Shown here in pieces: positions 1-7,178 of a stretch of DNA of 37,643 nt. The stretch is from a virus. The position numbers were made by a program, and so were the translations under genes. Positions within the stretch are counted from its first letter, which is position 1. The number at the start of each line of letters is the position of its first letter. The stretch is taken from positions 1 through 37,643 of the IMG/VR virus record IMGVR_UViG_3300036944_000513, one strand, 5' to 3'. The notes beneath the pieces are model-generated. The model worked only from the letters and a program-made list of their open reading frames with translations, made no database searches and was not told the origin of the DNA.

Positions 1-288
1 AACCATTTTTGACATATTGGAACGAGCAACTTCATCCCATACTGCTTGTTGATTAATTCCAAGAGTGTGTTCCATGCCTTCAATTACCCATTTAAGATCG
101 GCACATGCATCTGCAACTTCCACGATATCTTCTTCATTCCATGCATACAACAATTCTTCAAACTCTTCTTTAATGAGTTTCATGTAAAGAGTTCCTTGAG
201 CAACTCTATCATATGGGATTCCGGGCGTGGTCTCAACATTTTGCTGACCCGCCAACATAAAAACTTTTACATCATCATTACTGTTCAT
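1..288 (-). CDS. MazG/HisE-like NTP pyrophosphohydrolase, 3' end outside window
   Basis: The first 96 residues are visible and the frame runs off the window edge. They show the all-alpha NTP pyrophosphohydrolase pattern: an acidic helix KEEFEELL at residues 40-47, then EVADACADLKWVIEG at 57-71, which supplies the second metal-binding pair (D60, D64), and a VARSNMSKM segment near 88-95. In this superfamily (MazG, phosphoribosyl-ATP pyrophosphohydrolase, dUTPase-like phage members) these acidic residues bind Mg2+ and hydrolyse nucleoside triphosphates to monophosphate and pyrophosphate. The ATG overlaps the last bases of thyX, so translation is probably coupled. Its place after primase and ThyX suggests a role in cleaning or shaping the dNTP pool. 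The exact substrate cannot be read from sequence. Confidence 0.82.
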   Translation of the reverse strand, partial: MNSNDDVKVFMLAGQQNVETTPGIPYDRVAQGTLYMKLIKEEFEELLYAWNEEDIVEVADACADLKWVIEGMEHTLGINQQAVWDEVARSNMSKMV

Positions 289-928
289 TTACATACTCCA
301 TAATCATTGGAAAAATTGGTTCAATTGCGGCAGCACATGCGAGTGCAATTTCTTGATGTTCTTTCTGAGTTCCGTTTGCTGATCTAAGTTGAATGTAATG
401 AACCCATGACCGCAATGTCCCATTCATGTACATGCGAGATTTGGTATTACCTTCCGGTAAGACTGCACGGGCTTGTTCTTTTGCAATGCCATTATCAAGT
501 GCCCATTTGTATGTTTTTTGCACTTGTTCCAAAAGTTTATTTTGTTGAATTTGCCACATATCATCCAGAGTAAAGTCTGTGCTAGGTAAACTATTTTGAC
601 GATTCTTCATATCTTGAAGACGAGCATCACGAGTAACAAAACCTAGCTGAGATGCATCAGCATATCGCTGAGAAAACTCTTGGAACGAGAAGGAACGATG
701 ACGTAGAATTTGTCTAGCGATATCTCGCGTAGTATCAATCTCAAGACATACCGATACCATTTCCAGTGGGCTAAAATGCTGGTGTTTAATAAGATAACGT
801 ACCAATTTTTCAGCAGTTTCGGAATTATTTTGATTTGTTGGATTTGATACTCTTGCCGCAAATGCAACTTGCTCAAGCAAATTCATGCCATCGGGGCTCT
901 GGGAATAATTAATTAACTTCACATTCAT
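278..928 (-). CDS. thyX: Flavin-dependent thymidylate synthase ThyX
   Basis: Converts dUMP to dTMP using methylene-tetrahydrofolate, FAD and NADPH. The ThyX signature RHRX7S is intact as RHRSFSFQEFS at residues 76-86 (counting from the chosen ATG) and continues QRYA. An upstream block HFSPLEM corresponds to the HxSPFEH region, with Met where many bacterial enzymes have His; I recall the same change in marine phage ThyX. The C-terminal block with RAVLPEG, RMYMNGTLRSW and LRSANGTQKEHQEIA completes the family pattern. The length of 216 residues is normal. A longer frame to 943 would need a TTG start; ATG at 928 gives MNVKLI and is preferred. It lies just after primase and overlaps the following MazG-like gene. 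Confidence 0.96.
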   Translation of the reverse strand: MNVKLINYSQSPDGMNLLEQVAFAARVSNPTNQNNSETAEKLVRYLIKHQHFSPLEMVSVCLEIDTTRDIARQILRHRSFSFQEFSQRYADASQLGFVTRDARLQDMKNRQNSLPSTDFTLDDMWQIQQNKLLEQVQKTYKWALDNGIAKEQARAVLPEGNTKSRMYMNGTLRSWVHYIQLRSANGTQKEHQEIALACAAAIEPIFPMIMEYVNEQ

Positions 929-946
929 TATATTTTCTTTCAATTT

Positions 947-1966
947 TTAACAACGTTTCCATGCCATGAATTTAACCTTTGCAGTCAATCCACTACATGT
1001 ATTCTTCTTTATGATATTAAGTGGATCAAGTCCAGCCAATACCATATCATTTACATCTTTTTCTTCAAGTGTCTGGGGCCAAATAACTGTATTGTAGTCT
1101 TTGTTGACAATATCACCAAGTATCTTAGAAACATCTTTGTTTCTTGGTTGATTGTCTACGACTACTACCAGCTTATCCTTTGGCAATCCCAACATTTCTA
1201 TTTTGTTAAACGCAGTGCCGGTTACAGCAATTGCATTTGGTAAAAATAGACTATCAATCGGCCCCTCAACTACGTATATAGTCTTTGTAATGTCTACGTC
1301 TGCTAATCCAAAGGACAATATAGCATCTTCTTGGATTTTAATAGTTACATATCTTAAAGACTCTCCGCGCAATCCTCTACATGTAACACCAACCAATTTA
1401 CCATTGATATCATAGAATGGCAATACCAATCTTGGCTCAGAGGTTTTTAGTTTATCTTTGTATTTATCGGATAACTGCTCAATTTTCCTAATATCATCAA
1501 TAAAATAAAGAAATTTAAATTTATCTTTTGGTATTTTTCTAGCTAAACAAAACTGAACAGCTTCGTTATCTTCTGGCAGTTTATCCAGCCTATCAAATAA
1601 CTTATCAATCAACTTTTCTTCCACAAAATTAAATACAGGCGCTGCCATCTTAAACATGGACTCTGCTTTTTGGTGTGGTTGATTTGCTGGAAGACCTTCG
1701 GAATATCTCTCTAGTACATACTCTCTATATTGCAGAGAGTCAACAAACTTCAAAATTCCACCGAAATGCATTGATGCGCTACAGTTGTGGCATTTATAAT
1801 AAAGATTATTTTTTGCACTGTAGAAATACCCCCTTGCTTTGTTCGCTTTAGTCGAATCTCCGCATAGGGGACACCTACAATTATAAAGATTGGTATTCTT
1901 CTGTTTGAACAGAACTAACCTATTGCTTATGAGTTTTAGATATTTTAAATCAACGAATAGTGACAT
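947..1966 (-). CDS. T4 gp61-like DNA primase
   Basis: 339 residues, close to the length of T4 gp61. The N-terminal zinc-binding domain has two CxxC pairs, CPLC (32-35) and CHNC (59-62), with the GDSTKANKARGYFY block between them. The C-terminal half carries a Toprim fold: VVEGPIDS (232-239) supplies the conserved Glu, and VVVVDNQPRNKD (267-278) the acidic motif. By family knowledge it makes short RNA primers for lagging-strand synthesis together with the gp41-type helicase, which is not in this window. It is the first gene behind a sigma70-like promoter at 1989-2017 and leads the block primase, thyX, MazG-like, consistent with early or middle expression rather than the late expression of the genes upstream. 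Confidence 0.93.
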   Translation of the reverse strand: MSLFVDLKYLKLISNRLVLFKQKNTNLYNCRCPLCGDSTKANKARGYFYSAKNNLYYKCHNCSASMHFGGILKFVDSLQYREYVLERYSEGLPANQPHQKAESMFKMAAPVFNFVEEKLIDKLFDRLDKLPEDNEAVQFCLARKIPKDKFKFLYFIDDIRKIEQLSDKYKDKLKTSEPRLVLPFYDINGKLVGVTCRGLRGESLRYVTIKIQEDAILSFGLADVDITKTIYVVEGPIDSLFLPNAIAVTGTAFNKIEMLGLPKDKLVVVVDNQPRNKDVSKILGDIVNKDYNTVIWPQTLEEKDVNDMVLAGLDPLNIIKKNTCSGLTAKVKFMAWKRC

Positions 1967-1968
1967 GT

Positions 1969-1988
1969 AGAGCCTTATTGAAGGCGCT
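1969..1988 (-). promoter_or_regulatory. Inverted repeat over primase leader and ribosome binding site
   Basis: Read on the minus strand, GCCTT and AAGGC pair perfectly around a four-base loop (CAAT), with two more pairs outside a single mismatch. The AAGG half is also the likely Shine-Dalgarno sequence for the primase ATG at 1966. The predicted start of transcription from the adjacent promoter falls inside the repeat near 1982. The structure would therefore form only in read-through RNA, or the repeat could be a DNA operator. No T-run follows, so it is not a typical terminator. Confidence 0.4.
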
Positions 1989-2017
1989 AATGTATCATAG
2001 AAAGACTAAGTTGTCAA
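1989..2017 (-). promoter_or_regulatory. Sigma70-type early/middle promoter for primase block
   Basis: The minus strand shows a perfect -35 TTGACA (2012-2017), a 17-base spacer and a -10 TACATT (1989-1994, four of six bases) preceded by TG one base away, an extended -10. It lies in the only clear gap in this part of the window, between a late-type block and primase. No TATAAATA late element is present here, which fits host RNA polymerase transcription of the nucleotide and replication genes. Confidence 0.65.
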
Positions 2018-2024
2018 GAAATTT

Positions 2025-2279
2025 TTAAGAAAAAAGTCCAGAAACGTGTTTTACATTGGAAAGTAGGTAGCCCAAGACTACCGATCCACCAAAAACCATC
2101 CATCTCCATTGCTCAATTACAGACAAACGAGAATCAATTTCATTGATCAAAGCCAACATTTCTTTGTGTTGTTGCTTCGAATCTTCGCGGAATTCTTGTA
2201 AAGAAATAGATAAATTCTTTAATTCATTTTGTAGCACGGCAACCTTGGTATCAGTATCAAATGATTCCATATTATTCAC
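2025..2279 (-). CDS. Small coiled-coil protein with C-terminal membrane segment (XhlA-like architecture)
   Basis: 84 residues. Residues about 10-57 look like a long amphipathic, charged helix (coiled coil) ending in ALINEIDSRLSVIEQWRW. One hydrophobic segment follows (about 60-76, WMVFGGSVVLGYLLSNV), then a short tail. This layout, an N-terminal coiled coil then W-rich junction and a single transmembrane helix, matches the XhlA/haemolysin family that works with holins in some phages. The match is architectural only, and a virion or membrane role unrelated to lysis is possible. The start overlaps the end of the preceding gene by eight bases, indicating translational coupling. Met4 is an alternative start. 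Confidence 0.6.
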   Translation of the reverse strand: MNNMESFDTDTKVAVLQNELKNLSISLQEFREDSKQQHKEMLALINEIDSRLSVIEQWRWMVFGGSVVLGYLLSNVKHVSGLFS

Positions 2280-2532
2280 CTGTCTTCTTTACAGATTTTT
2301 TACGGGGAACCGGAACTCTTTTCTCTTCTTCCAATTTTTTAGGAAACTGACGTTTTTTTGCAGGAGTCGCTTTTTTTACTTCTGGTGCTGGGACTTGAGT
2401 TACAGCATCTGTAATTTGATCATTTACTGCGGTTGACTCTGTTTTGTGTGGTGCCGAAGGCGAAACTGGTTTATCCGTTCCACCAGTAGTTTCAAAAAAT
2501 GAAACAATTTTATTTATTAATTTCTCTAACAT
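2272..2532 (-). CDS. Lys/Pro-rich small protein of unknown function
   Basis: 86 residues, not recognised. The N-terminus (MLEKLINKIVSFFE) could be a short amphipathic helix. The rest is low complexity: Pro, Ala, Thr and Val up to about residue 52, then a strongly basic tail (KKATPAKKRQFPKK, VPRKKSVKKTGE). It is likely disordered and able to bind nucleic acid or acidic partners, but that is inference. It overlaps the preceding gene by 23 bases and the following one by eight, so the three genes form a tightly coupled string. Confidence 0.6.
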   Translation of the reverse strand: MLEKLINKIVSFFETTGGTDKPVSPSAPHKTESTAVNDQITDAVTQVPAPEVKKATPAKKRQFPKKLEEEKRVPVPRKKSVKKTGE

Positions 2533-3061
2533 CTGGTCTCCTAAACATTTTAAATTTATTTTTTGGTTTTATTGTTGTATTTAAAAATTCATCACCAGCG
2601 GGAGAATTTCCAATTGGTGTTGCTGCAGTATTATTTGCAGGAGCACCGTCTTCGGAAAATTGCTTAAATGTAAATAATTTTTTTTCGTTTAAATATGTAT
2701 TAACTTCTTCAATCTCAAATTCAAGATTTTCATTTAGTTTATTTTCATATTCAACCTCTACATTATTTATAGTATAATCATTTTTCATGCCTTCTTTAAC
2801 TAATGCTAAAGCGGCAGCATATGATACCAATTTTTTGTTTTCAATTGGTGTTCTTTCAATTATGCGCTTAATTCTATACACTAAACGGTGTAATAAAGTG
2901 TATGAATCACGAGTTTTGACCGTATTTAGGTCTTTCATTTTAATAAGCTCTTTGCCCTTAGCATCAATTATGCCAAACCTATACGCATCCGTTTCCACGA
3001 ATGGGGTAGTAAGCATTTTTAAAATTTTATATGCTATGACTGAATCTACAAATTTGCCCAT
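2510..3061 (-). CDS. Conserved T4-superfamily phage protein, function unknown
   Basis: 183 residues. The N-terminal two thirds look globular and helical (FVDSVIAYKILKMLTTPF, AYRFGIIDAKGKEL, YTLLHRLVYRIKRIIE, VSYAAALALVKEG). I recall this pattern from proteins encoded near structural genes in marine T4-like phages, without an assigned role. The C-terminal 60 residues are acidic, then Asn/Pro-rich and probably disordered. Its ATG shares a base with the TAA of the upstream gene (TAATG), a classic coupling arrangement. A virion or assembly role is possible from position alone. Confidence 0.72.
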   Translation of the reverse strand: MGKFVDSVIAYKILKMLTTPFVETDAYRFGIIDAKGKELIKMKDLNTVKTRDSYTLLHRLVYRIKRIIERTPIENKKLVSYAAALALVKEGMKNDYTINNVEVEYENKLNENLEFEIEEVNTYLNEKKLFTFKQFSEDGAPANNTAATPIGNSPAGDEFLNTTIKPKNKFKMFRRPDVREINK

Positions 3062-3450
3062 TATAGTGTTCTCAATAATTCTACGATTTCAACATCTACT
3101 GATATATCCGAATCAATTATGGATAAGTCTTTAGATATTACTATTTTTTCTGGCATGTAATTTAAAAATATCAGAAATGTTTTTAAATGAGGCCAATATT
3201 CTTTTTCTATTTTAAAAAACAGCATTTTAGTTGCTGCCTCTGAGCCAAATAAATTATAAAGTATTACGATATGATTTAAAATTAAACGTTCCCTGAGTTC
3301 TTTCCCAGCAGAATGCTTTCTCAATAATCTTTTAATATATTTGAATCTGTTTAAATCATCTAAAAATTCTGACATTCCCTTGCAAGCAGGGTTATCATAA
3401 TTTTTAATTGCATACATTTCAAAGTTTAAGTCAGTCAATTCAAAGATCAT
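3061..3450 (-). CDS. Conserved phage protein, function unknown
   Basis: 129 residues, mostly helical by eye, with conserved-looking blocks YAIKNYDNPACKGMSEF, RFKYIKRLLRKH, LRERLILNHIVILYNLFG and LKTFLIFLNYMPEKIV. It resembles a small protein that recurs next to the 183-residue protein in marine T4-like phages, and the pair is adjacent here too. No catalytic motif or membrane segment is evident. The ATG follows the stop of the 77-residue gene by three bases. Confidence 0.72.
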   Translation of the reverse strand: MIFELTDLNFEMYAIKNYDNPACKGMSEFLDDLNRFKYIKRLLRKHSAGKELRERLILNHIVILYNLFGSEAATKMLFFKIEKEYWPHLKTFLIFLNYMPEKIVISKDLSIIDSDISVDVEIVELLRTL

Positions 3451-3453
3451 TAA

Positions 3454-3687
3454 TTATACGACTATACGTAATTCGCCCGTCGATGTTTTATATACGGTAC
3501 TTGCAACTAAACCGGCACTCACTGCCATTGAATTATTTGCGTATGTTGGGATATTTGCAAGTTTCATATTCGCAAATAAGTTTGCAACAGTAATTTGACT
3601 GCTAGTAGTTCCATGCACAATATATAGCGCATCTGTACTGCTAACTGCTGTTACTGCTGGGAGTTCTGTTAATTTAAATTTTGCCAT
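3454..3687 (-). CDS. Short virion-type protein with fibre adaptor domain
   Basis: 77 residues. The first 45 (KFKLTELPAVTAVSSTDALY, SQITVANLF) closely parallel the N-terminus of the 1275-residue protein at 12226-16053 (LKITDLARASVVKTGDTFYV, KQIDAANLF), so this looks like a shared adaptor. The C-terminal VYKTSTGELRIVV is a motif often found at the end of phage fibre modules. It is probably a minor structural or fibre-attachment piece, or a minimal fibre that has lost its shaft. The end of the protein is a natural stop with no sign of frame disruption. Confidence 0.72.
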   Translation of the reverse strand: MAKFKLTELPAVTAVSSTDALYIVHGTTSSQITVANLFANMKLANIPTYANNSMAVSAGLVASTVYKTSTGELRIVV

Positions 3688-3695
3688 AATTGTAT

Positions 3696-4208
3696 TTATG
3701 CTAGTGGATTAGTGGGCCAGACAACAGTATCTATACTAGAATATGTCTTTGTAATATCTCTTAGTTGCTGACGATATTCTAACACTGCAGTTAATTGCAC
3801 ATCGGTGATTGTATGAGCAATATTTAATAATGCTTCTTCTTGATGGCGCTGTAATACCCAATCAGTTGAAAATAATAAAGAATTTCTCATTATATCTAGT
3901 GTTGGAACATATGTTTGAGGTGGATTTGCCGCAAGATCATCTTTTGCAGCCTGTTTAATAATGTCAATATTTGAAATTATCCAAGCCATTTCATCTGAAT
4001 TTTGCCCACTTATACATTCCCCATTTAATCGCTCAATTGCATAAATATTTCTTTCTGGTTCATATGCCATGATTCTAATGGTTTCCATATATGGAAATCC
4101 AGTAAGTTCTGCAAATTTTTCAGTTGAAGAAAATAAATATGTAATTTCATCGAATTTACATGAAATTGAATCATTATATAAGTCTATGGATAGGTAAGTA
4201 TGAATCAT
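3696..4208 (-). CDS. Probable tail-fibre assembly chaperone
   Basis: 170 residues from the ATG at 4208. The frame also extends to a TTG at 4241 that overlaps the upstream stop; the ATG is preferred although neither has a good Shine-Dalgarno. The C-terminal half shows the pattern of phage tail assembly chaperones: RNSLLFSTDWVLQRHQEEAL, then a helix ending LEYRQQLRDITKTY and a WPTNPLA tail (the YRQxLRDI...WPxxP block). Such proteins help trimerise or attach the fibre encoded just upstream, here the 794-residue collar-domain fibre. The N-terminal half (YLSIDLYNDSISCKF, FPYMETIRIMAYEPERNIY) is not recognised. Confidence 0.75.
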   Translation of the reverse strand: MIHTYLSIDLYNDSISCKFDEITYLFSSTEKFAELTGFPYMETIRIMAYEPERNIYAIERLNGECISGQNSDEMAWIISNIDIIKQAAKDDLAANPPQTYVPTLDIMRNSLLFSTDWVLQRHQEEALLNIAHTITDVQLTAVLEYRQQLRDITKTYSSIDTVVWPTNPLA

Positions 4209-4230
4209 AGTAATTTTTAAATTAATGGAG

Positions 4231-6615
4231 TTATGGAACAAATTTTATAAATGCTAGTTTTATATGTGCAGGTAAATAATCAGAAGTGGCAGTTGGTGTT
4301 CCGGATATTATATGAGTATGACTGGCGCTATATGTAAGATGTGAGCCAAAATTTGGACCGGCATCATATGTATACGTCTGTACAGGTCCATAATGGGAGT
4401 GAGTCCATGTTGAATTGGAAAGAGATCCCAGAGAAGCAGGGAAAGTATAATTAACAAGGGATTCTTGGCCGTGAGTCTGTCCAGTTGTTGCATGACCGAA
4501 AAAATAATTTCTCATATCAACTGTACCATTTGTTCCGTCGCATATTTTCCAATATGAAGGCAACAAAGATAAATCACCACAATACATCAATATATCATTT
4601 GTACATAAAATAGTAGAAGTTGCGTCATCCCATATTGACAATAATTTTCCTGCCAATGAATCTAAATATATGGTAAGAGATGAAGGAGCATGGGTATGCG
4701 ATCTAAGATCTGGAGTAGCTCCACGTGTTGCACCAAGTTGACTTGCAGTATATAATTGTTCAGATGGATAAACTTGCAAATCAACATTATGGCTATGTGC
4801 GCCGCCGCCGTAGCCGGTAGAAATTGTAGAAGATGCACCAACCTGTGCAGAAAGAGCGTGTCCTAAATTATACCCAACAATATATTTATTTCCAGCTACA
4901 GTTGTAGCTAGATCGATTGAACTATTTAAAGATCGAGAAGTTTCATTTATAAATTTAGTATTTGGCGGAAAACGTTTTTGATCGGAAATAGCTCTCAATA
5001 ATGTAAACTTACTTTTTGCTGGAATTGGATTTCCGGTAATTGCTGACGCAGATAATACATGGGTATGATCTCCATCAATATCGTTGTATATGTAAGCACT
5101 ATATGCAGATCCACGCCCCTGTAAAGTTGTTGTATTATTTACGTGGGCACCGGCAATACTTGCAGTTAATCCACTGACACTAATGCTTGTAGATCCAGAT
5201 TCAGCAACAATAGTTCCAATTTCACCTTGAGTGGCAGTTCCCTTAATAAATTTATCAGTTGCATCGGCAAAAAATTCCCACTCATAATAATTTGGATCTG
5301 CTCCATTATACAATATTATACTGTCTTTTGGAATAATATACTGAGTAGAAGTTGGGGGAGCTACGACTTCTCCAATCCCAGAAGCAATATTAACTACACC
5401 TGAAATTGCCCCACTGTTTGACCCAAACTCGGAATAATATGTTTTGCCATTTCCAATAATTACATATCCACCCACGCCCCCAATTTGTGGTGCTCGTATG
5501 CCACTTATTAATGGGGTAGTATTTTGTATAGTAGTACATGATTGGCGAATTAATAACCCATTTGCACCAAGAAGCCCCGAGCCTGCGCTTTGACCATATA
5601 TCCCACCATGACTACTATTTCCCCCTTTACCAGAAATAGAACCTAGATTTCCTGCACTGCCTACATTATAATTTATTGCTAATTGAGCATATCCTGCCCC
5701 CGGCGAATATGCGCCCGGATCACCGCCCACCCCATAATTAACTATAATCGACCCAGCATTATTATACAAAAACCCGTTTGCACCATAGCCCCCGCGACCA
5801 CCAGCGCCGCCGCCAGCAAGTAATTCTCCAAAATTAACTACCTGCAATGTTCCATCAATAGAACTAGGCATATTTATTACATTTCCACCATTAACTGCAC
5901 CACTTTTTCCCGGAGCACCCATAATTACGCCATAGTTTACTAAGTCTATGTTTCCTGTCCATGAAACGGTTACTTGAATTGGGGATGACGTAGATGTAGT
6001 AGCACCAATTAACACATCTGTATTAGCAATCGCTTTTTTGCTATTTATTTTATCTAGGTCAGTAGAAAATAAAGTAGTTAAGTTTACTCCGGAACTGGAA
6101 TTAGAAAGATATTTTATAATTTTAAATTCTTTATTTGCGAATTCAGAAAAAGATCTTTGTACACCGGTTGCAGTTGCAGCTACACCAGATTCACCACCAG
6201 AATAGAGTCTAATTTTACTATTGGTCGTTGTTGAATTAAATTCCGTTGCAATATCCCGCAAAGATATATTAGATACAGGAATAGATCGTCTGATATGGGT
6301 GGAATTAATAAATCCAAAGCTAATAATATCGCTTAAACTTGGACTGGAATTTATTTTAACTAGTAATGCTGCTGCGCGTCTGGCAATCGTGGTGCTAACA
6401 GACGATCCCGATACAATATTATTAATACTAATTGAATCAGCATTAATAATATCACCCCCATGTTCAGATAGATCCCCGTAAAAATATCCAGAATCATCAG
6501 CAGTACGAAGAATATTCAATATTGCAGTCTCTCCTGCATTTGCTGGAGTAAATCCAACAAGATATCGTGTTATTGCGGTGCCAGTGGTTACATTAAATGA
6601 TAATGACTGATTCAT
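4231..6615 (-). CDS. Tail fibre with glycine-rich region, HxH motifs and tail-collar domain
   Basis: 794 residues. The N-terminal third is beta-rich, with no recognisable family. Residues about 225-410 form a glycine-rich region resembling phage tail-tip and adhesin proteins (GAPGKSGAVNGG, GELLAGGGAGGRGGYGANG). The C-terminal third has five HxH motifs (DHTH, AHSH, SHTH, THSH, SHTH at roughly 518, 607, 638, 738 and 766). A tail-collar-type domain lies near 675-706 (LMYCGDL, WKICDGTNGTVDMRNYFFG). It ends with LPAHIKLAFIKFVP, a typical closing strand. In T4 gp12 and gp37 HxH repeats coordinate iron along the trimer axis, so a metal-bound needle-like tip is likely. It is followed immediately by its probable chaperone. 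Receptor unknown. Confidence 0.88.
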   Translation of the reverse strand: MNQSLSFNVTTGTAITRYLVGFTPANAGETAILNILRTADDSGYFYGDLSEHGGDIINADSISINNIVSGSSVSTTIARRAAALLVKINSSPSLSDIISFGFINSTHIRRSIPVSNISLRDIATEFNSTTTNSKIRLYSGGESGVAATATGVQRSFSEFANKEFKIIKYLSNSSSGVNLTTLFSTDLDKINSKKAIANTDVLIGATTSTSSPIQVTVSWTGNIDLVNYGVIMGAPGKSGAVNGGNVINMPSSIDGTLQVVNFGELLAGGGAGGRGGYGANGFLYNNAGSIIVNYGVGGDPGAYSPGAGYAQLAINYNVGSAGNLGSISGKGGNSSHGGIYGQSAGSGLLGANGLLIRQSCTTIQNTTPLISGIRAPQIGGVGGYVIIGNGKTYYSEFGSNSGAISGVVNIASGIGEVVAPPTSTQYIIPKDSIILYNGADPNYYEWEFFADATDKFIKGTATQGEIGTIVAESGSTSISVSGLTASIAGAHVNNTTTLQGRGSAYSAYIYNDIDGDHTHVLSASAITGNPIPAKSKFTLLRAISDQKRFPPNTKFINETSRSLNSSIDLATTVAGNKYIVGYNLGHALSAQVGASSTISTGYGGGAHSHNVDLQVYPSEQLYTASQLGATRGATPDLRSHTHAPSSLTIYLDSLAGKLLSIWDDATSTILCTNDILMYCGDLSLLPSYWKICDGTNGTVDMRNYFFGHATTGQTHGQESLVNYTFPASLGSLSNSTWTHSHYGPVQTYTYDAGPNFGSHLTYSASHTHIISGTPTATSDYLPAHIKLAFIKFVP

Positions 6616-6642
6616 AATTTGTATTCAATATTCAACAAAATA

Positions 6643-7161
6643 TTAAACTAATCTAAAGTATCTTACGTCGATATATGAATTTGATATGCTATTAGACGTA
6701 AAAGTCAATACATTACCCGATACCGTATAATCAACATTTGGCGCAGCAACCAACCCATTAACATGGACAAAAATATTAGCGGGGCCACTAACCGTTCTAT
6801 TCATTATAAATGTTGTATTTGTACCATCACCGGTAAATGATTGATTCTCAAAAATTCCAGAAACTAACGCAATAATAGTATTTGCATTTGTGGAAAGGGA
6901 AATTGTTCCATCCGTTATAATAACGCCGCTACCAGCAGTAAATGCTGCTCTTGCTCTATCATTGGAGAAGTATAAATTTAATCCCTCGGCGATTGAAGAA
7001 GATGTTACTGTCGAGGCAATTTTTGAAGATGTGACAGAATTATCTGCAATTTTCGCAGTAGTAACTGATGAATTGGCGAGACTATTACTAGTTACTGCTC
7101 CAATCGCTATATTATTAGATTCTACTAATCCAAGTGATCCAAGTCGTGCTCTAGAAACCAT
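6643..7161 (-). CDS. Short fibre protein with NLYFSN repeat and DYTVSG beta domain
   Basis: 172 residues. The N-terminal part is made of short Ser/Thr/Asn turns typical of a beta-helical shaft (SVTTAKIADNSVTSSKIAS). One copy of the fibre repeat follows (EGLNLYFSNDRARAAFTAG). The C-terminal 75 residues (FVHVNGLVAAPNVDYTVSG ... YIDVRYFRLV) match a domain that also appears in the 668-residue and 1561-residue fibres, so this is a minimal member of the same family. A near-consensus late promoter lies 25 bases upstream, and CGGAG precedes the ATG. Confidence 0.8.
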   Translation of the reverse strand: MVSRARLGSLGLVESNNIAIGAVTSNSLANSSVTTAKIADNSVTSSKIASTVTSSSIAEGLNLYFSNDRARAAFTAGSGVIITDGTISLSTNANTIIALVSGIFENQSFTGDGTNTTFIMNRTVSGPANIFVHVNGLVAAPNVDYTVSGNVLTFTSNSISNSYIDVRYFRLV

Positions 7162-7178
7162 TATTGCTCCGAAATATT

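Noticed and set aside
2764-2771. Exact TATAAATA on the coding strand
   Set aside because: It lies inside the 183-residue gene (Ile-Asn codons), more than 200 bases before the next start. The copy at 34430-34437 in the glycine-rich gene is rejected for the same reason.
3693-3700. One-mismatch late promoter (CATAAATA) before the 77-residue gene
   Set aside because: It is only five bases from the ATG, leaving no room for a leader, whereas the others lie 19-30 bases away. Probably chance in AT-rich sequence.
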